Shown here: positions 6,799 to 11,453 of the stretch, one piece after another | How the letters are laid out: the number at the start of each line of letters is the position of its first letter | Numbering within the stretch: position 1 is the stretch's first letter | Assembly: GCA_910589115.1 (NCBI GenBank) | Contig: CAJUSB010000100.1 | Location: forward strand, 1 to 12,043 | Direction of reading: 5' to 3' | Length of the DNA: 12,043 nucleotides | DNA from: an uncultured Clostridia bacterium | Lineage (GTDB): Bacteria; Bacillota; Clostridia; Oscillospirales; Butyricicoccaceae | Made by a program: the position numbers and the translations under genes | Notes under the pieces: generated by a model | The model's input: the letters and a program-made list of their open reading frames with translations, nothing else | The model's database searches: none | What the model was told of the DNA's origin: nothing

Positions 6799-7377
6799 TC
6801 AACCGGCCTTTGCTGGTGTCGAAGCCCCGGATGTTCTTATACTTGCTTCGATGATCAGCTGTTCACGGATTCTGGCTACCTGAGCTTCAATCTCCGGGGT
6901 GCTTCCTTCTGGAATTACTGCCGCTAGTTCAGGTTCAGCAGGCTTGCCGACCAACTCGGAGAGTTGGGACTGCGGGGCAGCGGGTGGCTCGGCAATGGGT
7001 GAGGTTTGCAGCCCATCAGCCAGTTCCAAAACCTTGCGTTCCAAAATGTTCCACTCTTCCGGGGTCATTCGAGCCAGTACGCCAATCAGCTGTTGCCGGA
7101 AATCAGGTTCTCCGCTCAAAGTATCCCCAATGAATTTTGAAATCAAATCGTTCTGGGTTATCGGTCGGAACATCTCACCCTCGCCCGTGCGGAGCCATGC
7201 TTCATTAACGTTGAATTCGCGGCAGACAGCGAGAATTATTTGTTCTGACGGACTTCTATTTCCCTTTTCAATTCTTGAAACTGCTGTCCCTGTTACACCT
7301 AAACGCTTTCCAAAAGCCTCTTGGCTTAAATTTATGTTTTGATGTAATCGGATTTGCTTTAACCTTTCGTTCATCAT
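6799..7377 (-). CDS. CI-like phage repressor (XRE family, no protease domain)
   Basis: This encodes 192 residues that should keep the element dormant by binding the operators beside it. An XRE helix-turn-helix covers about residues 4-62, including LSQEAFGKRLGVTGTAVSRI as positioning and recognition helices. The phage-repressor hallmark NEAWLRTGEGEMF follows. A helical region (about 80-122) and a Pro/Ala-rich linker (about 128-155) come next, then a charged helix RIREQLIIEAS. There is no S24/LexA-type peptidase domain with its Ser-Lys pair, so RecA-stimulated self-cleavage is unlikely. GGGAGGTG precedes two adjacent ATG codons, at 7377 and 7374; the second has better spacing and may be the true start. 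It is transcribed leftward from its own promoter at 7398-7426, overlapping operator O1, so autoregulation is likely. Confidence 0.92.
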   Translation of the reverse strand: MMNERLKQIRLHQNINLSQEAFGKRLGVTGTAVSRIEKGNRSPSEQIILAVCREFNVNEAWLRTGEGEMFRPITQNDLISKFIGDTLSGEPDFRQQLIGVLARMTPEEWNILERKVLELADGLQTSPIAEPPAAPQSQLSELVGKPAEPELAAVIPEGSTPEIEAQVARIREQLIIEASIRTSGASTPAKAG

Positions 7378-7397
7378 TTACACCTCCCGTTAGGATT

Positions 7398-7426
7398 ACT
7401 ATATCATATAATCTGACCATAGTCAA
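7398..7426 (-). promoter_or_regulatory. Repressor (PRM-like) promoter
   Basis: On the minus strand TTGACT (7421-7426) and TATAGT (7398-7403) are 17 bp apart. The expected start near 7391 leaves a leader of about 15 nt containing the repressor's ribosome-binding site. Operator O1 covers the -35 box. Confidence 0.82.
7415..7424. promoter_or_regulatory. Operator O1
   Basis: GACCATAGTC has GAC and GTC half-sites four bases apart. It overlaps the -35 box of the repressor promoter, so binding here should shut off repressor synthesis. The identical 10-mer recurs at O3. Confidence 0.75.
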
Positions 7427-7445
7427 GAAAAAATCAAAAAAGCAC

Positions 7446-7474
7446 TTGACATTACGACCAAAGTCATGTATAAT
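7446..7474 (+). promoter_or_regulatory. Early rightward (PR-like) promoter
   Basis: TTGACA (7446-7451) and TATAAT (7469-7474) lie 17 bp apart, a full consensus match. O2 fills the spacer and O3 covers the expected start near 7481. It gives a leader of about 30 nt before the 51-residue first gene and should drive the rightward early operon. Confidence 0.9.
7456..7465. promoter_or_regulatory. Operator O2
   Basis: GACCAAAGTC, one base different from O1 and O3, lies wholly within the spacer of the rightward promoter. Its start is 41 bp from O1 and 21 bp from O3, the latter two helical turns. Confidence 0.75.
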
Positions 7475-7476
7475 CA

Positions 7477-7486
7477 GACCATAGTC
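7477..7486. promoter_or_regulatory. Operator O3
   Basis: GACCATAGTC, identical to O1, lies 2 bp after the rightward -10 box and covers the transcription start. Repressor bound to O2 and O3 together would block polymerase. Confidence 0.75.
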
Positions 7487-7510
7487 ATGAAAAAAAGGGG
7501 GGTGAACACA

Positions 7511-7666
7511 ATGACGAACGAGAATGCAGCAGTCGTGCAGACGATTGCAACAGCGTTATCTCTGATGCCCGAGGACAAGCGACGTTTCATCATGGGATAC
7601 GTCGAGGCCGTAATTGACATGCGGTCTGAGCAGTCCCGCACCGGGGATTGGCGGGAGGGCGCGTAA
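7511..7666 (+). CDS. First early gene, 51-residue phage protein of unknown function
   Basis: This encodes 51 residues, the first product of the rightward promoter, at the place where phages often encode Cro or another small regulator. The chain is a helical core (VVQTIATALSLMPEDKRRFI, then MGYVEAVIDM) with a short charged tail ending DWREGA. I see no helix-turn-helix clear enough to call it Cro. I chose the ATG at 7511 because GGGGGGTG lies 6 nt before it; longer upstream readings would start inside the operator region. The stop codon runs into eight A and a GC-rich hairpin. A damaged copy of this 3' end plus hairpin recurs at 11102-11135. Confidence 0.75.
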   Translation: MTNENAAVVQTIATALSLMPEDKRRFIMGYVEAVIDMRSEQSRTGDWREGA

Positions 7667-7689
7667 AAAAAAGCCCCGCAACGCGGGGC
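7667..7689 (-). terminator. GC hairpin, terminator for leftward transcripts
   Basis: GCCCCGC (7673-7679) and GCGGGGC (7683-7689) pair around a 3-nt loop. Eight A before it become a T-run on the minus strand only. It is placed to end the leftward two-gene unit (7862-8697) before that transcript enters the switch region. Confidence 0.6.
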
Positions 7690-7715
7690 GAAAACAACAA
7701 ACGGAGGTGTCAGCA

Positions 7716-7814
7716 GTGAACGGTTGGGAAGTATTTGCGTTGATTGCATTCGCTGCAAGAATTGCGGGGGCAATCGTACTGCTAATTGCTTTGATTCGTA
7801 TTTTTGGGAGCTAA
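7716..7814 (+). CDS. 32-residue single-span membrane miniprotein
   Basis: This encodes 32 residues starting with GTG, 7 nt after CGGAGGTG. After a short polar start (NGWE) the chain is one hydrophobic helix, about residues 5-30 (VFALIAFAARIAGAIVLLIA, then LIRIFGS), with arginines at positions 15 and 27. It should insert in the inner membrane. It follows the 51-residue early gene by 49 nt and is probably co-transcribed from the rightward promoter. It is too small and lacks the paired spans of a typical holin. A regulatory or toxin-like membrane peptide is possible but unproven. A weak dyad (GTTCTG...CAGAAC) follows the stop; no T-run. Confidence 0.6.
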   Translation: MNGWEVFALIAFAARIAGAIVLLIALIRIFGS

Positions 7815-7861
7815 TGTTCTGCTGGAAGTCTTGACCAGAACTTCGAGATAAAGTGTATAAA

Positions 7862-8260
7862 CTATTCGCAGTTGCTTTCTGACGGGGATTGAAATTGTGC
7901 AAGAAAGTTGTCAATCAGTTTATTTGCATGTGGGGCCTTATCAAACAGCAGGTAAAATAGACGCATAAGCAAAACACTAATCTCCTCGTCAGAACTGTCG
8001 AAAAGCTCCATACGGGAAATATTTTCCCCGATCCCGCCATAGACATATCCATCTATACACCTTGCAATTAGGAACATACCATCCTCATTTGGGAATGTAT
8101 AGGTAAAAATACCTTCTGAATCAGGATGGTGCCCCGGAAAGAGGGCGATTCCAGTATTGTAGAAATCGTATGAGGTTCGAGACCAAGCACTGGGGTTCTC
8201 TTTGGTAATTACAATCATCTGGGTCAAAAAATCAATTTGCTTTTGGCGCGGTATTCTCAT
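7862..8260 (-). CDS. Uncharacterised soluble protein, second gene of a leftward pair
   Basis: This encodes 132 residues that I do not recognise. The N-terminus is helical and basic (MRIPRQKQIDFLTQMIVI). The middle (about 37-78) looks beta-rich, with GIALFPGHHP, IFTYTFPNEDGMFLIARC and GYVYGGIG. The C-terminal half is helical and acidic (SSDEEISVLLMRLFYLLF) with a Ser-rich end. There is no signal peptide and no classical catalytic motif; the HH at 44-45 is the only suggestive pair. Its ATG shares one base with the TAA of the upstream gene (TAATG on the minus strand), which implies coupled translation and joint function with the membrane protein. AAAGGA lies about 11 nt before the ATG. The pair runs against the phage early operon. 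Antiphage defence or superinfection exclusion is possible, by position only. Confidence 0.78.
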   Translation of the reverse strand: MRIPRQKQIDFLTQMIVITKENPSAWSRTSYDFYNTGIALFPGHHPDSEGIFTYTFPNEDGMFLIARCIDGYVYGGIGENISRMELFDSSDEEISVLLMRLFYLLFDKAPHANKLIDNFLAQFQSPSESNCE

Positions 8261-8697
8261 TACTGTTCATTCCTTTCTAACCTGCCAATAAAGTAATCGA
8301 GTTTATTGCACAACTTCACACAGTTAATCCGCTCTGGTGGATTGTTTAACATATTTAGCGTAATTCTAATGTTTTTCTTATCTTTATGAGTTAATAAATG
8401 TGTGAATTTGTGTTCAAAACTGTATAATTGAATCCTAATTTCACTGACGCATTCTAATGTAAGCGGACTGCCTTCGAATAAGTTCCGACGCAAAGCTATC
8501 ATAGTTCGCTTTATAGCGGTATGTCCTTTTTGGTACTCACGTTTTTGGAATTCAATTGTTTTTCTAAGTTTCTCTGATTTCAACAGCAGAGCTATGGATA
8601 GCACGAAACTGGCAATACCTAAAAAGTCGGCTGCCATAGGGATTATCCCAGGGAATGATGGGTAAAGCCAATGCGGCAAGATTATCACATCCAGCAT
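8260..8697 (-). CDS. Uncharacterised single-span membrane protein, first gene of a leftward pair
   Basis: This encodes 145 residues. A hydrophobic N-terminal section (about 4-39, the clearest span being AADFLGIASFVLSIALLL at 22-39) is followed by positive residues KSEKLRK, so the C-terminal ~105 residues should lie in the cytoplasm. That part is basic and helical (KTIEFQKREYQKGHTAIKR). No known domain was recognised. A perfect promoter at 8715-8743 places the transcript start only about 11 nt before the first ATG, with no Shine-Dalgarno sequence, so translation may be nearly leaderless. Met21 at 8637 is an alternative start, also without a good site. Composition is much poorer in GC than the neighbours (8341-8400 is 20% GC), a sign of separate acquisition. 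It couples by a 1-nt overlap to the 132-residue protein. Confidence 0.75.
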   Translation of the reverse strand: MLDVIILPHWLYPSFPGIIPMAADFLGIASFVLSIALLLKSEKLRKTIEFQKREYQKGHTAIKRTMIALRRNLFEGSPLTLECVSEIRIQLYSFEHKFTHLLTHKDKKNIRITLNMLNNPPERINCVKLCNKLDYFIGRLERNEQ

Positions 8698-8714
8698 TCT
8701 TTTGTTATAGCTCT

Positions 8715-8743
8715 ATTATACGAGGCATTTATTGAATTGTCAA
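8715..8743 (-). promoter_or_regulatory. Perfect-consensus promoter of the leftward gene pair
   Basis: On the minus strand TTGACA (8738-8743) and TATAAT (8715-8720) are 17 bp apart. No GACCAWAGTC operator lies nearby, so this promoter should stay active when the phage repressor is bound. Confidence 0.87.
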
Positions 8744-8823
8744 CGCTAAAGAGACCATATAGCAGGGTTATTGAACGAGTTAAGAGCTTGTAAACTTCAT
8801 GAACAAAAGAGGAGGTGAACGCC

Positions 8824-9108
8824 ATGGACAAAAAGAAAAACATCATGTCAGAGAGCCAGTCCGATACGGTTCGGAGTGCGAGCGGTGTTTTGTGTGAGCT
8901 TCAGGAGAAATTTCCGGGTGTAAAAATTTCTGACGCCTCTGTTGAGGCCGCGGGCAGTTTGAAAACCCGAGTTGAGGTGTTTGAGCGTTTTATAATCCAT
9001 CTGTATGAGATGTCGCGGCTCTTATGGGTGACGGATAAGAAATTCCGGGTCACAATCGAGTGCGACCCGGAAACTGGAGAAGTTAGTGCAAAGCGAGAGT
9101 ATTTCTGA
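8824..9108 (+). CDS. 94-residue phage early protein of unknown function
   Basis: This encodes 94 residues in the rightward operon. AGGAGGTG lies 6 nt before the ATG at 8824; a GTG at 8815 is part of the ribosome-binding site itself and was not used. The N-terminus is charged (MDKKKNIMSESQ). A helical middle (VFERFIIHLYEMSRLLW) and a beta-hairpin-like end (FRVTIECDPETGEVSAKREYF) follow. No cysteine pairs, membrane span or catalytic motif are evident, and I do not recognise the family. It is separated from the previous rightward gene by the leftward pair, so either transcription from the early promoter runs about 1 kb through that island or an unseen promoter in 8744-8815 is used. Confidence 0.72.
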   Translation: MDKKKNIMSESQSDTVRSASGVLCELQEKFPGVKISDASVEAAGSLKTRVEVFERFIIHLYEMSRLLWVTDKKFRVTIECDPETGEVSAKREYF

Positions 9109-9144
9109 TATTTCCTGTGTTGAAAACGTGTTCACAAGAAACCA

Positions 9145-9375
9145 TCAAAATCGGGTGCCGCTTCCAGAGATTCTAGTGATTTTACATTCTCTAAAAATTG
9201 GATCATCCAGAATGGATAGATCAGTATCATTAACGTAAGCAACATAAACACCTGGATTCGATAAATCAGTTATACCAGATGGCGGTTCCATATGAGTTAC
9301 TATGAAATCGTAAACCTGATGGCATAAATCCGGTTTAAGTGCACTTGCGTCAATACGTAAGCGTAAGAGAGACAT
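9145..9375 (-). CDS. Lone leftward 76-residue protein of unknown function
   Basis: This encodes 76 residues. I chose the ATG at 9375 because AAGGAGGTG stands 6 nt before it on the minus strand; a longer frame to 9450 would contain the promoter. The chain begins MSLLRLRIDASALKPDL, has a helical stretch (HQVYDFIVTHM), and ends with beta-like segments (GVYVAYVNDTDLSILDD, IFRECKITRISG). The layout resembles a small alpha/beta fold, but no family was recognised. It has its own promoter at 9398-9426 and lies against the direction of the early operon, between two rightward genes. Expression in the lysogen is therefore likely, which suggests host-fitness cargo or immunity rather than a lytic role; this is inference. 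Confidence 0.7.
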   Translation of the reverse strand: MSLLRLRIDASALKPDLCHQVYDFIVTHMEPPSGITDLSNPGVYVAYVNDTDLSILDDPIFRECKITRISGSGTRF

Positions 9376-9397
9376 GATTTCACCTCCTTCTGGTTTG

Positions 9398-9426
9398 ATT
9401 ATATCACAGGAGAGGAACAGGCACAA
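9398..9426 (-). promoter_or_regulatory. Extended -10 promoter for the 76-residue leftward gene
   Basis: On the minus strand TTGTGC (9421-9426) is 17 bp from TATAAT (9398-9403), and TGA directly before the -10 box makes it an extended -10. The leader is about 17 nt and carries a strong ribosome-binding site. Confidence 0.75.
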
Positions 9427-9487
9427 TTCACAAAATAACCGCTGTATCACTAATACCTGTACAACGGCAGAAAGGAGGTGAACACCT

Positions 9488-9682
9488 ATGAACGAACCGA
9501 TGCTTCACTACATTACCCAGGCTTATATCCACTCGGACGATGTAGCGCATGATGGGGAAAAGGGCTGCTTGAGCTATGCGCTCAGAATTGAGAACATGGC
9601 CGTGAGCAATGAGCATCTTGGAAAGCTGATGGAAATCCTGGAACGCGCCACTTCTGAGGCGAAAACCGTGATGGGCAAGTAA
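9488..9682 (+). CDS. 64-residue phage early protein of unknown function
   Basis: This encodes 64 residues, acidic to neutral and mainly helical (NEPMLHYITQAYIHSDD, then YALRIENMAVSNEHLGKLME, then ILERATSEAKTVMGK). It has no cysteines apart from one at GCLSY and no membrane span. The start is the ATG at 9488, 7 nt after AAGGAGGTG, in nearly the same context as the gene at 8824. The TAA stop runs into seven A and then a GC-rich hairpin, as for the gene at 7511. It is probably part of the rightward operon. The family is not recognised. Confidence 0.7.
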   Translation: MNEPMLHYITQAYIHSDDVAHDGEKGCLSYALRIENMAVSNEHLGKLMEILERATSEAKTVMGK

Positions 9683-9717
9683 AAAAAGGATAGAGCGCCC
9701 CTCCAAGCGGGGCGCTC
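9681..9717 (-). terminator. GC-rich hairpin, terminator for the leftward zinc-ribbon gene
   Basis: GAGCGCCCC (9693-9701) pairs perfectly with GGGGCGCTC (9709-9717). On the minus strand the hairpin is followed, after 5 nt, by seven T (9681-9687). It lies just beyond the stop of the leftward gene at 9727. There is no T-run on the plus strand. Confidence 0.65.
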
Positions 9718-9726
9718 CGCATCCGG

Positions 9727-9933
9727 TCACTCCAAGCCAAGAGCTTGGTCAACTTTCCGCCCGAAAGCAGTTCTCGCTTGACATTTAGGACAGAAACGAG
9801 CATCAGGCTCCAACTCTGCTTTACAGTCTTCATTTTCGCAAAAGACGGGAAGCGGGCTGGGAAGTCTGCAATGGGGACAGGAATCCAAAGCATGTGTATC
9901 GTATCGAGTCTTGCACTTTGGGCAAACGTACAT
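9727..9933 (-). CDS. Small double zinc-ribbon protein
   Basis: This encodes 68 residues with eight cysteines in two zinc-binding units. The first is Cys4-X2-Cys7 with Cys19-X2-Cys22 (VCPKC, SCPHC). The second is Cys32-X4-Cys37 with Cys48-X2-Cys51 (FCENEDC, FCPKC). A short helical tail follows (TAFGRKVDQALGLE). Such stand-alone ribbons bind nucleic acid or partner proteins; the target is unknown here. AAGGAGGT lies 8 nt before the ATG. It has its own promoter (9971-9999), whose -35 box lies within the start of the divergent HTH gene, and a terminator at 9681-9717, so it is a complete one-gene leftward unit. Confidence 0.85.
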   Translation of the reverse strand: MYVCPKCKTRYDTHALDSCPHCRLPSPLPVFCENEDCKAELEPDARFCPKCQARTAFGRKVDQALGLE

Positions 9934-9970
9934 TATACATTACCTCCTTCGTATGAACTTGGACAATTTC

Positions 9971-9999
9971 ATTATAGGAGGTTTACTTGTGAAAGTCAA
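9971..9999 (-). promoter_or_regulatory. Promoter of the leftward zinc-ribbon gene
   Basis: On the minus strand TTGACT (9994-9999) and TATAAT (9971-9976) are 17 bp apart. The boxes overlap the ribosome-binding site and first codons of the divergent HTH gene at 9989, so the two genes probably compete or are jointly controlled. Confidence 0.8.
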
Positions 10000-10258
10000 C
10001 AAACAATTCCCAGCCCATCAGAAAGGCATGAAATATTTTGCCGACGCAGAAACCAACCGAGTAGCCGATTATATCCAGAAACTCGGTATCAAGTACACCT
10101 GTATGGCGCGTGTAACCGGAATCCCCGAGGGTATCCTTCGGCGGAGCCTGATTAAGCGTGAGCGCAGTCTTCGGGCAGGAGAATTCCTTGCAGTTTGCCA
10201 GTTCTTAGAGAGGGAACCACTCGACTTCGCACGAGACACCGGCCAGACTGGTGCGTAA
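9989..10258 (+). CDS. Small HTH-like phage regulator
   Basis: This encodes 89 residues starting at GTG 9989, 7 nt after AGGAGG. Residues about 24-70 look like a Cro/XRE-type helix-turn-helix: VADYIQKLGIKYTCMARVTG, then a recognition segment IPEGILRRSLIKRERSL, then an aliphatic helix EFLAVCQFLE and the common close PLDFA. The family resemblance to small clostridial prophage regulators is from memory. It is divergent from the zinc-ribbon gene, whose promoter overlaps its start, so it may regulate that unit. It is followed after 21 nt by the next rightward gene. No upstream promoter was firmly identified. Confidence 0.75.
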   Translation: MKVNKQFPAHQKGMKYFADAETNRVADYIQKLGIKYTCMARVTGIPEGILRRSLIKRERSLRAGEFLAVCQFLEREPLDFARDTGQTGA

Positions 10259-10279
10259 AAGGAAAGCGAGGTGAATGAG

Positions 10280-10498
10280 ATGATGGTTAGTGACGATTCC
10301 AGCAAACTGTTCAAAGATATCACCGAAATGGACGCGGAGAAGCAAACGATACAGGCGCAGATTGGCCTTAACGCGTACCTGATAGACGGCGAGATAACAT
10401 GGACGCCCGAGGAAAGAGAAGACTTTCTTCGCAGAGCAGAGAACGCCTGTCGCGAGGCTTTTAACTGGTTTGCAGAGAAAATCAAAGCGCGGGCGTGA
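10280..10498 (+). CDS. 72-residue helical phage protein of unknown function
   Basis: This encodes 72 residues beginning MM; GCGAGGTG lies 6 nt before the first ATG at 10280, and the second ATG at 10283 is equally possible. The sequence is charged and helical: LFKDITEMDAEKQTIQAQIG, then ITWTPEEREDFLRRAENACR, then NWFAEKIKARA. It has no membrane span and one cysteine. I do not recognise the family. It lies in a compact rightward run, 21 nt after the HTH gene and 42 nt before the next gene, and is probably in the same transcript. Confidence 0.72.
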   Translation: MMVSDDSSKLFKDITEMDAEKQTIQAQIGLNAYLIDGEITWTPEEREDFLRRAENACREAFNWFAEKIKARA

Positions 10499-10540
10499 TA
10501 AACAAGGCCACCGGCCCTTACATAAAGGAGGAAAAACGTC

Positions 10541-10768
10541 ATGGTGGAATTGACTGGAAAAGGAAACGACATCCTCGGAAAAGCCGAGGATGTCATCCTG
10601 CAAGGGGTTGAAAGATTGCTGGCAACGCCGGACAAGCTGACTTCCGAGAATTACAGGGATCTCCAAACGCTGGTATGTACAGCTGGGAGAATTCAGGCGA
10701 TCCGATTCGGGTACTTTCACAGCAACTACCCAGAGCAAGCAGAGGCCTACATCAATAGTCGCCGTTAA
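10541..10768 (+). CDS. 75-residue helical phage protein of unknown function
   Basis: This encodes 75 residues; AAAGGAGG stands 9 nt before the ATG. The protein is predicted helical (LGKAEDVILQGVERLLATPD, then NYRDLQTLVCTAGRIQAIRF) with an aromatic-rich C-terminus (GYFHSNYPEQAEAYINSRR). No known domain was recognised. Codons about 10-18 contain an 11-bp perfect inverted repeat that could fold in the mRNA. Its TAA shares three bases with the stop of the converging leftward gene (TTAA at 10765-10768), an unusually tight tail-to-tail arrangement with no terminator between. Confidence 0.75.
   Translation: MVELTGKGNDILGKAEDVILQGVERLLATPDKLTSENYRDLQTLVCTAGRIQAIRFGYFHSNYPEQAEAYINSRR
10568..10594 (+). 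repeat. Strong hairpin inside the 75-residue protein gene
   Basis: GACATCCTCGG (10568-10578) and CCGAGGATGTC (10584-10594) are exact inverted copies around AAAAG. A stem this stable beginning 28 nt after the start codon could slow ribosomes or serve as an RNA or protein-binding site. No T-run follows, so it is not a terminator. Confidence 0.7.
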
Positions 10769-10980
10769 CGTAGATCCATTCGCTTAGATCCTGGGGGGCC
10801 TTCGATGTCAGAGCTGTCCCATTTGGTATAGCCGGTGGCGTGGTTGAAAACATCGTCGGCTAAAGCGCGGGGATCGTCGTGACCCGTCCAGTTGGTCGGA
10901 TCATCGTCGAACAGGAAACCGTATCCGTAAGATGTTTTCACGATTTTCAGGACGCCAATAGGTGTGGGGTAATACCACAT
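10765..10980 (-). CDS. Lone leftward 71-residue protein, family seen in mobile elements
   Basis: This encodes 71 residues. The ATG at 10980 has GAGAGGAGA about 8 nt before it on the minus strand; a longer reading to 11169 would cross the promoter. The chain starts WYYPTPIGVLKIVKTSYGYG and continues FLFDDDPTNWTG, ALADDVFNHATGYTKWDSSD. From memory, small proteins with this pattern (YYPTPIG at the start, then ADDV and TGC-EWD) recur in clostridial phages and conjugative elements without assigned function. It has its own extended -10 promoter at 11035-11063 and converges on the rightward gene at 10541, sharing stop bases. Confidence 0.72.
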   Translation of the reverse strand: MWYYPTPIGVLKIVKTSYGYGFLFDDDPTNWTGHDDPRALADDVFNHATGYTKWDSSDIEGPPGSKRMDLR

Positions 10981-11034
10981 TGCAGATTCTCCTCTCTGTA
11001 GATTTCGGGCGGTGGTGACGCGCCGTCCGGGATC

Positions 11035-11063
11035 ATTATACCACGAGCGGGAGGCGGGCTCAA
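11035..11063 (-). promoter_or_regulatory. Extended -10 promoter for the 71-residue leftward gene
   Basis: On the minus strand TTGAGC (11058-11063) and TATAAT (11035-11040) are 17 bp apart, and TGG before TATAAT makes an extended -10. The leader is about 50 nt. Confidence 0.75.
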
Positions 11064-11101
11064 TCCACAAGACAGATGCAGGTCCACAACAGGGAGCGAT
11101 A

Positions 11102-11135
11102 GGAGGGCGCGTAAAAAAGCCCCGCAAAGCGGGAC
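11102..11135. repeat. Damaged second copy of the 3' end plus hairpin seen at 7654-7689
   Basis: GGAGGGCGCGTAAAAAA followed by GCCCCGC also ends the 51-residue gene at 7511-7666. Here it has no intact gene in front: the matching frame reads ...stop-EGA-stop. The hairpin has decayed to CCCGC-AAA-GCGGG. The rest of 10981-11162 holds the leftward promoter and no other gene that I can support. This is probably a remnant of duplication or recombination. Confidence 0.55.
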
Positions 11136-11162
11136 AATGGACTATGAAAGGAGGTTTTGAAT

Positions 11163-11453
11163 ATGTCAAAAGGTATTCCCGTAATAGAGATAGGCTTTAC
11201 CGCACTGCGGGATCCAGTAACGCGTGAATTTCTGCCAGCGGAACCGCTCTACATTGAAAAGACTGAACGTGCAGAAGAAAGCGAAACTGCATTGATGAAC
11301 GATGTGCGAAGGTTATTTGCACATCGGTTTCAGCAATATGTAGCTGAGGGCGGATTGATTGGGGAAGTGTCCCCAGACGATGCGGCAGCGCCGGACAAAT
11401 CCCGAAAACGGGCGGGAAGGAGAAAGCACAATGATTGTAAGACCAGCTTATAA
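11163..11453 (+). CDS. 96-residue phage protein of unknown function
   Basis: This encodes 96 residues. AAAGGAGG precedes the ATG at 11163; an in-frame TTG at 11157 was rejected as too close to that site. The N-terminal half is beta-like with prolines (IPVIEIGFTALRDPVTREFL, PAEPLYIEKT), then a helix (ALMNDVRRLFAHRFQQYVAE), and a basic tail (KSRKRAGRRKHN) that may touch nucleic acid. No family was recognised. Its last 23 bases overlap the next gene in another frame, so translation is probably coupled. It restarts the rightward run after the leftward island at 10765-10980. Confidence 0.72.
   Translation: MSKGIPVIEIGFTALRDPVTREFLPAEPLYIEKTERAEESETALMNDVRRLFAHRFQQYVAEGGLIGEVSPDDAAAPDKSRKRAGRRKHNDCKTSL

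Noticed and set aside
6899..7342. 147-codon open frame on the plus strand opposite the repressor
   Set aside because: The repressor on the minus strand has a clear HTH, ribosome-binding site and promoter. The opposite frame has none.
7716..7814. Holin call for the 32-residue membrane peptide
   Set aside because: One short span without the usual length, charge pattern or neighbouring lysin is not enough.
7474..7914. 146-codon minus-strand frame over the early promoter and first genes
   Set aside because: It crosses two rightward genes, the terminator hairpin and operator O3, and has no ribosome-binding site.
10069..10738. Two long minus-strand frames (188 and 177 codons) across 10069-10738
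   Set aside because: Three small rightward genes with good ribosome-binding sites occupy this stretch; the minus frames lack start signals.
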